Assembly (NCBI GenBank): GCA_028687395.1
Contig: JAQUAE010000051.1
Coordinates: 1 to 8,924 of the forward strand
Source: Anaerolineales bacterium
GTDB taxonomy: Bacteria; Chloroflexota; Anaerolineae; Anaerolineales; UBA4823
Direction of reading: 5' to 3'
DNA length: 8,924 bases
Both the position numbers and the translations under genes were made by a program. This document shows positions 1 to 6,471 of the stretch, piece by piece (position 1 is the stretch's first letter; the number at the start of each line of letters is the position of its first letter). The notes under the pieces were generated by a model, which had not been told where the DNA came from, made no database searches, and saw nothing but the letters and a program-made list of their open reading frames with translations.

Positions 1-1293
1 ATCCGCACCCCCACAGCCATCCCCGAACCGCGCAGCAGCATCGACGTGCAGCCCTCCGAGCTGCAAGGCGTGCAACTGCGCTTCTGGCATTTCTGGTCGG
101 GGGAGACTAAAGCCACCCTGGACGAGATGGTGTCTGAATTCAACACTGCCAACGAGTGGGGTATCCGCGTCGACGCCCTTTACCAGGGCGGCGTCGACGA
201 TATGAACGAGAAGGTGCACCAGGCGTTCAACTCCGGCGAGATGCCTCATCTCGTCACTGGCTACGCCTTTCAAGCCCTGGACTGGCGCACCGTCCGCGAC
301 CTGTTCCTCGACCTGCAGGATTACCTCACCGACCCGATCTGGGGCTTCCCCCCGGATGAACTGGCCGATTTCTATCCTGTCTTTTGGTCATCCGACCTGG
401 CAGGCAGCAAACGCCTGGGCGTCCCCGCCTTGCGTACCGCCCAGGTACTGTATTACAACCAGACATGGGCCCGGGAACTGGGTTACGACGCCCCACCCAC
501 CACCTTGGAAGGATTCCAGAAGCAGGCCTGCGCCGCCTCCCGGGCCTACGCCCAGGATGAGAACCCGGATAACGACGGCGCCGGTGGTTGGATCATCTCG
601 ACCAATTACTCCACCAGCCTGGCCTGGCTGTATGCTTTTCAAGCCGAGGTGATCGCCACAGATGGCAACAGCTACCGCTTCGACTCCGAACAGGTCAGGC
701 AGGCTTTCCTCTTCCAGCGCAAACTCTTCGAGGACGGCTGCGCCTGGCAGAACCCCGAGCCGCAGTTCCAGGCGCAGTTTGCCCAGCGCAAGGGACTGTT
801 AGCCACGGGCAGCCTGGCGGATATCCCCTTCGTTGCACGCGCTCTCGAGCAGGCTGGTAACCGGGACGAGTGGGCCGTCCTACCCTTCCCCGCTACCGAT
901 GGCGCGCCGCAGGTCAACGTGTACGGACCTTCGTACTACATTTTGCAGTCTACCCCTGCCGAGCAACTCGCCTCCTGGCTGTTCGTCCGCTGGATGCTCT
1001 CCCCCCAGAACCTGGCGCGTTTCGCCCAGGCCACCACCACCTTGCCGCTTTCCGCCTCCGCCCTGCAACTGGCTCGTGCCCAAGGCGACGCCCCGCCCCA
1101 GTGGCAGGCCGCCCTGGACTTGCTCCCCTATGCCAGGCACGAACCCAGCCTGCGTTCCTGGTTGACCGTACGTTGGATGCTGAGCGACGCCAATCGCCAG
1201 CTCTTCCAGTGGTATTTTACCCTCGAGCAGTTGCCTGCCACGGTGAGACTGCTCGACGACACCGCCAACGACATCCACGCCAAAATGAAATAA
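1..1293 (+). CDS. ABC-transporter extracellular sugar-type solute-binding protein, 5'-truncated
   Basis: The reading frame is open from the first base of the window, so the start lies to the left. The first visible residues (IRTPTAIPEPRSS) are Pro/Thr/Ser-rich, as in the linker that follows the lipid-attached Cys of many secreted binding lipoproteins. The GTG at 46 is probably internal. The body matches the UgpB/MalE-like family (COG1653 style): an early beta strand (LRFWHFWSG), a segment MPHLVTGYAFQALDW near the first hinge, GVPALRTAQVLYYNQTWARELG (typical 'YYNK..F...G' region), and a C-terminal helical part with SWLFVRWMLSPQN. By family knowledge it would capture a sugar or glycerol-phosphate-like ligand outside the membrane and deliver it to an ABC permease. 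No permease or ATPase gene is visible here; they may lie off the left edge. The ligand cannot be told from sequence. A ten-residue motif occurs twice in the C-terminal part (973-1002 and 1156-1185). Confidence 0.85.
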   Translation: MRTPTAIPEPRSSIDVQPSELQGVQLRFWHFWSGETKATLDEMVSEFNTANEWGIRVDALYQGGVDDMNEKVHQAFNSGEMPHLVTGYAFQALDWRTVRDLFLDLQDYLTDPIWGFPPDELADFYPVFWSSDLAGSKRLGVPALRTAQVLYYNQTWARELGYDAPPTTLEGFQKQACAASRAYAQDENPDNDGAGGWIISTNYSTSLAWLYAFQAEVIATDGNSYRFDSEQVRQAFLFQRKLFEDGCAWQNPEPQFQAQFAQRKGLLATGSLADIPFVARALEQAGNRDEWAVLPFPATDGAPQVNVYGPSYYILQSTPAEQLASWLFVRWMLSPQNLARFAQATTTLPLSASALQLARAQGDAPPQWQAALDLLPYARHEPSLRSWLTVRWMLSDANRQLFQWYFTLEQLPATVRLLDDTANDIHAKMK

Positions 1294-1317
1294 TCGACCA
1301 GCGCCATTTTTATAAAG

Positions 1318-1362
1318 TTACGCAGTTGAGCGTGAAAGTGGGGGTTCCCCCCAACTGTGTAA
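1318..1362. repeat. Inverted repeat in the leader of the enoyl-CoA hydratase gene
   Basis: An 11-base arm TTACGCAGTTG (1318-1328) faces CAACTGTGTAA (1352-1362); they pair along their whole length with one G-T wobble in RNA. Inside, GGGG (1340-1343) can pair with CCCC (1348-1351), giving about 15 pairs with an 11-base one-sided bulge. No run of T follows on the plus strand, so it is not a standard intrinsic terminator. It could be an operator, an mRNA leader structure, or a terminator for the upstream binding-protein gene that lacks a U-tract. The remainder of the 1294-1407 gap shows no convincing -35/-10 pair. Confidence 0.5.
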
Positions 1363-1394
1363 GTCCTATCTTATCTCGCCGCTCGAACATCTAT

Positions 1395-1403
1395 AGAGGA
1401 GGT
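1395..1403 (+). promoter_or_regulatory. Strong ribosome binding site of the enoyl-CoA hydratase gene
   Basis: AGAGGAGGT ends four bases before the ATG at 1408. AGGAGG (1397-1402) is a full Shine-Dalgarno core, which fixes the start codon. Confidence 0.85.
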
Positions 1404-1407
1404 CCGC

Positions 1408-2184
1408 ATGTCCGCTTATGAAACCATCCTGGTGGAAACGCACGATCGGGTGGGATTGGTGCGTTTGAACCGCCCGGGCGCACTCAACGCTTTGAACAAC
1501 CAGCTCCTGCGCGAGCTGATGGATGCCCTGGCAGCGTTCGACGCCGACCCGGCTATCGGCGTCATGGTGATCACCGGCAACGAGAAGGCTTTCGCCGCCG
1601 GCGCCGACATCAAGGAAATGGCCAGCGCCTCGGCGGTGGAGATGCTCCAGTGGGACAACATCTCCCAGTTCGACCACATCATGCGCCTGCGTAAACCGGT
1701 CATCGCCGCGGTCTCCGGTTACTGCCTGGGCGGGGGCAACGAGCTGGCCATGGCGTGCGACATGATCGTGGCATCGGAGAGCGCCCGCTTCGGCCAGCCC
1801 GAAATCAACCTGGGCGTCATCCCCGGCGCCGGCGGCACCCAGCGCCTGGCGCACTCCGTCGGCAAGGCAGTCGCCATGGAGATGGTGCTCAACAACCGCA
1901 CCCTGACCGCCGAGGAGGCCTTGCGCCTGGGCCTGGTGAACCGCGTCGTCCCGGTCGAACGCTGCCTGGACGAGGCCCTGGCTCTGGCGGCTGAGATTGC
2001 CGCCCGCGCCCCACTTGCCATCCGCATGGCCAAAGAAGCCATCAACCAGGCCTTCGACTCCTTCCTCGCCGATGGCCTGGCCGATGAGCGCCGTCGCTTC
2101 TACATGCTCTTCGCCACCCAGGACCAAAAAGAAGGCATGGCGGCCTTCATCGATAAACGCAAAGCCCAGTGGAAGGGGAGTTAG
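1408..2184 (+). CDS. Enoyl-CoA hydratase (crotonase family)
   Basis: A 258-residue protein of normal crotonase length. It would add water across the trans-2 double bond of an enoyl-CoA in the cytoplasm, as in beta-oxidation or short-chain acyl-CoA metabolism. Visible motifs: N-terminal VGLVRLNRPGALNALN, first oxyanion-hole segment AFAAGADIKEM (61-71), second oxyanion segment CLGGGNELAM (106-115), and QPEINLGVIPGAGGTQRL (130-147). Glu112 and Glu132 correspond to the two catalytic glutamates of rat mitochondrial hydratase (Glu144 and Glu164), so hydratase activity is favoured over isomerase or other crotonase-fold reactions. The C-terminal APLAIRMAKEAIN helix is also typical. It has a strong Shine-Dalgarno sequence and its own leader of about 115 bases, and it runs convergently towards the histidine kinase gene. 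No other beta-oxidation gene is next to it, so the physiological substrate is unknown. Confidence 0.93.
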   Translation: MSAYETILVETHDRVGLVRLNRPGALNALNNQLLRELMDALAAFDADPAIGVMVITGNEKAFAAGADIKEMASASAVEMLQWDNISQFDHIMRLRKPVIAAVSGYCLGGGNELAMACDMIVASESARFGQPEINLGVIPGAGGTQRLAHSVGKAVAMEMVLNNRTLTAEEALRLGLVNRVVPVERCLDEALALAAEIAARAPLAIRMAKEAINQAFDSFLADGLADERRRFYMLFATQDQKEGMAAFIDKRKAQWKGS

Positions 2185-2226
2185 TCTCGCCTTTCGACTG
2201 ACCGCTGATCGGTTTGAAGCGGGGGG

Positions 2227-3699
2227 TTAGTCCTCCGCGACCGGGAAGGTAATCGTGAAGGCGCTGCCTTGCCCCAGTTCGCTGGTCACGCTGATCGTCC
2301 CCCCGTGCGCATCCACGATGGATTTGGCAATCGGCAAGCCGAGGCCAGTGCCGCTCGGCGGGCTGTAGCGCGGGCGCGTCGCCTCTACCCGGTAGAAGCG
2401 CTCGAAGACGCGCTCCAGGTGCGCCGGTGGGATGCCGAAGCCGGTGTCCTTTACCGTCAACAGCAGCGTTTTCCTGCCCTCGCCCGCCTTCAGGCCAACC
2501 TCCACCATCCCCCCGCCCGGGGTGTACTTGATGGCGTTGTCGATCAGGTTGAAGAGCATGCGCCGCAGTTGCTCCTCCACTCCCAGCAGCCCAGGCAGGC
2601 CCGCCTCGATCTCCTCCTTCAGGCTCAGCCTGGCGCGCTCGGCGCGCGTCCGTAAGCTGTCGCACACCTCCCCTACGATCAACCCCAGGTTGACCCGGCT
2701 CATCATCTCCGGCGCCACGCCGACCTCGATGCGCGACAGGTCCAGCAAGTCCTCCACCATCTTGCTCAGCCGGTCCACCTCGCTCTCGATATCCCCCAGA
2801 AACCGTTCGGCCACTTCACCTTCCTCCAGCGCCCCATTGCGCAGCGCTTCGACGCGCAGCTTGAGGATGGTCAACGGCGTGCGCAATTCGTGGCTGGCGT
2901 TGGCGATGAAGCTGCGCAGCTCCTTCAAGTCGTTCTGCTCCTGGATGGTAAGCTGGTTGATCGCTTCCACCAGGCGCTTCAGCTCCTCCGGCGGATTGGC
3001 TCCCACCAGGGAGAGGGGCGTCTTGCGCAGGGGCGGCTGCGCCTGGATATCCTGCGCCAGCCGCCTGAAGGGGCGCGACTGCCTGCCTGCCAGGGCATAA
3101 GACATGCCCGCACTCACCCCCAGCGCCAGCGCGGCAACCGCCAGGTAAACCCAGAAGGCGCACCAGAACTCCCCCGACCCGGCTTGCAGCGGTCCCTCCA
3201 CCTGCACGATGCCGTATACTTGCTCGCCCACTTTGACTAGCGCCGTGGCAGCAACCACGCGCCGCCCATCCACAGCCTTGCGCCGCGCTTCGCTTTCGCC
3301 GTTCTCGCTATTCAGCGCCTGCCAGATTTCAGGGTGTGTCTCAGGGGTAGCTTTCTCGAGTGGGAGGCCTGCGCTGGCGGCCAGCGCTGCGCCATCCGCC
3401 AAGTACAGGCGGTAGCTGAAGCCCGCCCGTGCCTCCACCAGCCCGTCCAGCAGCGCGGTAACCTCCTCCAGTTCCCCCTGCCCGGTGACGAACTTCACCA
3501 GCGGCGCCTGCGCCAGGCGGCTGGCGGCCTGCGCTAGCTCCCGAACCGCGCTGCTCACCTGCCGGGAGCTAAGCTGCAGGAACAAGGCGCCCCCTGCAGC
3601 GGCGACCAGTAAGATGCCGCAAAATGCAATCCCAAGTGTGGAGAGGAACAGGCGGGAGCTCAGGTTTCTGGTGAGCGCCCAACCCTTCCCACCCCTCAT
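2227..3699 (-). CDS. Membrane sensor histidine kinase (HAMP-like linker, HisKA, HATPase)
   Basis: A 490-residue two-component sensor kinase. A hydrophobic segment at about 16-42 and another at about 180-204 (FWVYLAVAALALGVSAG) flank an extracytoplasmic domain of about 135 residues with no motif I recognise. A HAMP-like linker follows (about 205-255). The HisKA helix carries SHELRTPLTILK with phospho-accepting His270. The ATPase domain has an N box NLIDNAIKY (384-392), G1 box DTGFGIP (418-424), F box FERFYR (432-437) and G2 box GTGLGLPIAK (450-459), so all catalytic elements look intact. The start codon overlaps the stop of the response regulator gene (ATGA), with GAGGAG about five bases upstream, so the two are translationally coupled. 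It is expected to phosphorylate that regulator. The architecture resembles PhoR/BaeS-type kinases; the stimulus cannot be predicted. Confidence 0.95.
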   Translation of the reverse strand: MRGGKGWALTRNLSSRLFLSTLGIAFCGILLVAAAGGALFLQLSSRQVSSAVRELAQAASRLAQAPLVKFVTGQGELEEVTALLDGLVEARAGFSYRLYLADGAALAASAGLPLEKATPETHPEIWQALNSENGESEARRKAVDGRRVVAATALVKVGEQVYGIVQVEGPLQAGSGEFWCAFWVYLAVAALALGVSAGMSYALAGRQSRPFRRLAQDIQAQPPLRKTPLSLVGANPPEELKRLVEAINQLTIQEQNDLKELRSFIANASHELRTPLTILKLRVEALRNGALEEGEVAERFLGDIESEVDRLSKMVEDLLDLSRIEVGVAPEMMSRVNLGLIVGEVCDSLRTRAERARLSLKEEIEAGLPGLLGVEEQLRRMLFNLIDNAIKYTPGGGMVEVGLKAGEGRKTLLLTVKDTGFGIPPAHLERVFERFYRVEATRPRYSPPSGTGLGLPIAKSIVDAHGGTISVTSELGQGSAFTITFPVAED

Positions 3700-4394
3700 G
3701 CCAGCTCCTCGGGCCCTGCAAAGCGGTAGCCGTGACCGCGCACCGTCTGGATGTACACCGGGCTGGCCGGGTCATCCTCGATCTTCAAGCGCAGCCAGCG
3801 AATGTGCACGTCCAAAGTGCGCGGGTCGCCGACCCAATCATCGCCCCACACCTGCGCCAGGAGTTCCTCGCGGCTCAGCGCCCTGCCCGCGTTGTTCATG
3901 AAGAAGGAGAGCAGGTCGAATTCGCGCGCCGAGAGGATCAGCTCCTTCCCTTCACGATGCACCCGCCGGGCGACGGCATCCAGGTTCAGCTTGCCCATCT
4001 CCAGCGATTTGGCGGGCGTCGCCTGGCGGTCGATCTCCACCCGGCGCAGGATGGCACGGATGCGCGCCAGCAATTCCCGAAAGGAGAATGGCTTGGATAG
4101 GTAGTCATCCGCTCCAACTTCCAACCCCAGCACGCGGTCGATCTCCTCGCCTCGCGCCGTGAGCATGATCACCGGCACATTGCTCTTGGTGCGCAGGCGC
4201 CGGCAAATCTCCAATCCACTCATACCAGGCAACAGGATGTCCAAAACCACCAGCTCCGGCTGAAAATCCTCGATCGCTTGCAACGCCATTGCGCCGTCGC
4301 CTACCGAGCTGACCTCAAACCCCTCCCGTTGCAAGCTGTAGGTAAGCGAATCGGTAATGAGCGGTTCATCGTCGACGATCATGATTCGGGTCAT
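3696..4394 (-). CDS. OmpR/PhoB-family response regulator
   Basis: A 232-residue transcription regulator. The receiver domain (about 1-118) has the acidic pair Asp8/Asp9, phospho-acceptor Asp52 (VVLDILLPG), Thr79 (MLTARGEE) and Lys101 (LSKPFSFREL), all expected positions. The C-terminal winged-helix DNA-binding domain (about 130-230) has LSAREFDLLSFFMNNAG, the recognition-helix region RTLDVHIRWLRLKIE and the terminal hairpin IQTVRGHGYRF. On phosphorylation by the overlapping downstream histidine kinase it should dimerise and bind direct-repeat operators. The start at 4394 is supported by GGAGGT five bases upstream; a second in-frame ATG four codons in is less well placed. It lies 75 bases after the bactofilin gene, so it may be read from the upstream operon, from its own promoter, or both. 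It resembles PhoB/RegX3-like regulators, but the regulon is unknown. Confidence 0.95.
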   Translation of the reverse strand: MTRIMIVDDEPLITDSLTYSLQREGFEVSSVGDGAMALQAIEDFQPELVVLDILLPGMSGLEICRRLRTKSNVPVIMLTARGEEIDRVLGLEVGADDYLSKPFSFRELLARIRAILRRVEIDRQATPAKSLEMGKLNLDAVARRVHREGKELILSAREFDLLSFFMNNAGRALSREELLAQVWGDDWVGDPRTLDVHIRWLRLKIEDDPASPVYIQTVRGHGYRFAGPEELA

Positions 4395-4469
4395 TCTTAA
4401 CCTCCATCTCCCATGCGGGTTTTCAGCCCTGCGCCATTCGCTGGGACGAGCTACCGCGCGCCAGTTGGC

Positions 4470-4922
4470 TCAATGGGGTTGGTTTTCCTCTGAGTCGCCC
4501 CCCGCCCGGTGATTGTCCTCCGCCAGGGGTGGCAAACCGATGTCCACCTCTTCCTCCATGGTGATTTGGCCGCGCAGGAAAGCCCCCTCTTCGGTAGCAA
4601 ATGCTGCGGTCACCACGTTGCCCCACACCCGGCCGGTGCTGCGTATCTCCACCTTTTCCGCAGTGATATTGCCCTTGACCGCGCCCGCCACGATGACCAC
4701 GTTGGCGCGCAGGTGTTCACAGGTCACCCGACCGGTCTCCCCCACCACCAGCAACCCGCGAATGGCGATATCCCCATCGAAAGCTCCCTCGATGCGGATT
4801 CCGCCGCTGCCGCTCAACGCACCCTTCCAGGTGATGCCCGATCCCAACACCGAGGTGATGCGCTCGGTGGGCCCGGCCTGCTGCAATGATGGCAGCAGCG
4901 AATCCTCGCGTTTACGAAACAT
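4470..4922 (-). CDS. Bactofilin (polymer-forming cytoskeletal protein, DUF583)
   Basis: A 150-residue protein with the bactofilin layout: a short polar N-terminal tail (MFRKREDS, then Gln/Pro/Thr-rich to about residue 25), a central domain of repeated short beta strands and glycine turns (about 27-122, for example GGIRIEGAFDGDI, GLLVVGETG, VVIVAGAVKGNI, VEIRSTGRVWGNV), and a charged, disordered-looking C-terminal tail. Known bactofilins fold as a right-handed beta helix that polymerises into filaments without nucleotide, often at the membrane, and organise cell-wall enzymes or cell shape. The gene starts three bases after the fabI stop. The nearest Shine-Dalgarno-like sequence (TGAGGT) abuts the ATG, so translation probably depends on coupling to fabI. 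The linkage to fabI and a two-component system suggests an envelope role, which is inference. Confidence 0.9.
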   Translation of the reverse strand: MFRKREDSLLPSLQQAGPTERITSVLGSGITWKGALSGSGGIRIEGAFDGDIAIRGLLVVGETGRVTCEHLRANVVIVAGAVKGNITAEKVEIRSTGRVWGNVVTAAFATEEGAFLRGQITMEEEVDIGLPPLAEDNHRAGGDSEENQPH

Positions 4923-4925
4923 ACC

Positions 4926-5708
4926 TCATTCCACTGTTTCTGTTATTCCAAGGACATTGTATCCCGAATCAACGAACAAGACCTCGCCAGTTACCTTGGC
5001 CGCCAGCGAGGAGCACAGGAACACCGCCGCCCCGCCTACGTCTTCGATGGTCACGTTCTCGTGCAGCGGCGCCAGTTCCGCAAAGCGGCGGTACATCGTT
5101 TTGAAGCCCGACACCCCTGCCGCAGCCAGCGTGCGAATCGGCCCCGCGGATATGGCGTTGACGCGCACCCCCTGCGGCCCCAGGTCGTACGCCAGGTAGC
5201 GCACCGAAGCCTCCAACGCCGCCTTGGCCACCCCCATCACGTTGTAATTAGGGGATACCTTTTCCGACCCGTAATAGGTTAGCGTGAGTAGTGCTCCGCC
5301 GGGACGCAGCATGGGCTGGAAAGCCCTCGCCAGCGCGGTGAAAGAGTACACGCTGATGTCCATCGCCAGGTGGAAGCCCGCCCGGCTGGTGTTGTAATAA
5401 TGACCGCTCAGCTCATCCCGCTTCGCAAAGCCAATGGCGTGCACCAGGATGTCCACCTCGCCAAAGCGCTGCTGCGCCTTGTCGGCCACGCTGGCGATTT
5501 GGGCGTCGTCGCTGACGTCGCACGGCTCGACGAAGCTGCAGCCCACGCTTTCCGCCAGGGGCGTCACGCGCCTTTCCAGCGCCTCGCCTGCGTAGCTGAT
5601 ACCCAGGGCGGCGCCGTGCTCGTGGAATGCCTTAGTGATGCCCCAGGCGATCGAGCGTTCGTTCGCCAGGCCAAAGATCATTGCGGTCTTTCCCTCAAGC
5701 AGTCTCAT
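4926..5708 (-). CDS. fabI: Enoyl-[acyl-carrier-protein] reductase (NADH), FabI type
   Basis: A 260-residue short-chain dehydrogenase of the FabI family, the final reductive step of each type II fatty-acid elongation cycle in the cytoplasm. The N-terminal nucleotide-binding loop IFGLANERSIAWGI (11-24) is the FabI signature in place of the usual GxxxGxG. The catalytic pair is Tyr155 and Lys162 in NYNVMGVAKAALE, and the substrate-contacting Tyr145 lies in LTLTYYGSEK. IRTLAAAGVSGF (191-202) matches the substrate-binding loop. Gly93, Met158 and Phe202 align with E. coli Gly93, Met159 and Phe203, residues whose changes cause triclosan resistance, so this enzyme looks like the sensitive type. GGAGGAG four bases before the ATG supports the start. 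The glycosylase gene ends 15 bases upstream and the bactofilin gene starts 3 bases downstream, indicating an operon. Confidence 0.96.
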   Translation of the reverse strand: MRLLEGKTAMIFGLANERSIAWGITKAFHEHGAALGISYAGEALERRVTPLAESVGCSFVEPCDVSDDAQIASVADKAQQRFGEVDILVHAIGFAKRDELSGHYYNTSRAGFHLAMDISVYSFTALARAFQPMLRPGGALLTLTYYGSEKVSPNYNVMGVAKAALEASVRYLAYDLGPQGVRVNAISAGPIRTLAAAGVSGFKTMYRRFAELAPLHENVTIEDVGGAAVFLCSSLAAKVTGEVLFVDSGYNVLGITETVE

Positions 5709-5723
5709 TGCTCTCCTCCAACG

Positions 5724-6359
5724 TTAAGATGGTTTACCTGCATGCAACCTGCTGTTCCTCACACCCTGGCGCAGCCCCAGCGCCTCGCCCGGCCGTGCGT
5801 AGAAGCGCCAGGCGATGCTCTTCCAGGGTTCCGGCGTGGCGTTCAAACCCACCCTGGGGGAGGTGCAAATGTCCAACGACCGCTCCTCTCCTGTCGGCGG
5901 CGCCTCGACGCGCAGCGCCGCTCCCGGCGCGCACAGGTCGTACCCATTGAACGCCCGGTCGATGTGCAACGCCTGGCACACCTTGGCCGGGCCGTCCGTC
6001 CATCTCTCGGCGGGTTGTCTTCCCCGTCGCCTCGCCACCAGTTCCTTTCCCTCCGTGATCAGCACCGCCCGCACCAGCACCGCTGCCGGGAAGCCCTCCG
6101 CTTCGGTCACGAAATTGAGCATCCAGTGCATCCCGTAGGTGAAGTACACGTAGGCGTGCCCCGGCGGGCCGTACATCACCTGCGTCCGCGGCGTCCGCCC
6201 TGCCCTCGCGTGACAGGCCTGGTCCTCCTCGCCGCGATACGCCTCCGCCTCCAGGATTACCCCGCAGATGCGTTGGCCATCCTCCACCCGCGCCAGGCGC
6301 ATGCCGATCAGCTCCCGAGCCACCTGGGGCGTCGGCCGGTCGAAAAACTCGCGCCGCAA
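5724..6359 (-). CDS. DNA-3-methyladenine glycosylase, AAG/MPG family
   Basis: The product excises alkylated purines such as 3-methyladenine and hypoxanthine from DNA, starting base-excision repair. Counting from the chosen start, the protein has 211 residues, normal for bacterial members. Visible motifs: REFFDRPTPQVARELIG at the N-terminus; EAEAYRGEEDQACHARAGR, holding the catalytic Glu (human Glu125 equivalent), the pocket Tyr and the His; YVYFTYGMHWMLN, matching human YVYIIYGMYFCMN with the DNA-intercalating Tyr; and late TDGPAKVCQALHI. The frame stays open to a TTG at 6422, but that start has no ribosome site. I choose TTG at 6359 because GGAGAG sits just upstream and the protein then begins at the family's usual point. 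GTG at 6377 is the alternative and would be nearly leaderless. It is the first gene of the minus-strand cluster, 15 bases before fabI. Confidence 0.9.
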   Translation of the reverse strand: MRREFFDRPTPQVARELIGMRLARVEDGQRICGVILEAEAYRGEEDQACHARAGRTPRTQVMYGPPGHAYVYFTYGMHWMLNFVTEAEGFPAAVLVRAVLITEGKELVARRRGRQPAERWTDGPAKVCQALHIDRAFNGYDLCAPGAALRVEAPPTGEERSLDICTSPRVGLNATPEPWKSIAWRFYARPGEALGLRQGVRNSRLHAGKPS

Positions 6360-6383
6360 TTGCTCTCCATCTGGCACCGGGAT

Positions 6384-6393
6384 ATTGTACAAT
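6384..6393. promoter_or_regulatory. Palindromic -10-like element between divergent genes
   Basis: ATTGTACAAT is a perfect 10-base palindrome that reads TACAAT on both strands. On the minus strand, transcription would begin near 6377, giving a leader of about 18 bases with GGAGAG and then TTG at 6359. On the plus strand it would give a guaB leader of about 70 bases. I see no good -35 at standard spacing on either strand (TTCAAG at spacing 15 on the minus strand is the best), so the promoter call is tentative. It could also be an operator. Confidence 0.4.
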
Positions 6394-6424
6394 AAAACCA
6401 GCGCCTTGAATGGTATCCGCAATC

Positions 6425-6456
6425 CAGGCAGCCGCCTTGTGGTTGCGCTGTTTTTT
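6425..6456 (+). terminator. Attenuator-like hairpin with T6 tract just before guaB
   Basis: CAG-GCAGCC (6425-6433) pairs with GGTTGC-G-CTG (6441-6450): nine pairs including one G-U wobble, one bulged G (6447) and a loop of seven bases (GCCTTGT). Six T follow immediately (6451-6456), then AGGAGA (6461-6466) and the guaB ATG at 6472. No plus-strand gene ends here, so an intrinsic terminator at this point would act on guaB's own leader, suggesting attenuation. The leader seems too short for a known purine riboswitch, and I recognise none. Confidence 0.45.
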
Positions 6457-6471
6457 GCTTAGGAGAAACCG

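Noticed and set aside
1366..2127. A 253-codon open frame on the minus strand opposite the enoyl-CoA hydratase gene
   Set aside because: Its translation is Gly/Ala/His-rich with no domain, and the opposite strand carries a clear crotonase with all motifs and a strong ribosome site. It is a shadow frame from high GC.
2201..2213. ACCG-CTGAT-CGGT as a terminator between the hydratase and kinase genes
   Set aside because: Only four pairs and no T-run; too weak to call.
4395..4469. A promoter or terminator in the 75-base gap between bactofilin and response regulator genes
   Set aside because: Apart from the response-regulator ribosome site (GGAGGT) and a weak GGG/CCC stem, I see no convincing -10/-35 pair or terminator.
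5370..6395. A 341-codon plus-strand open frame across the fabI and glycosylase genes
   Set aside because: It covers two well-supported minus-strand genes and their junction, is rich in Arg/His/Pro, and shows no domain.
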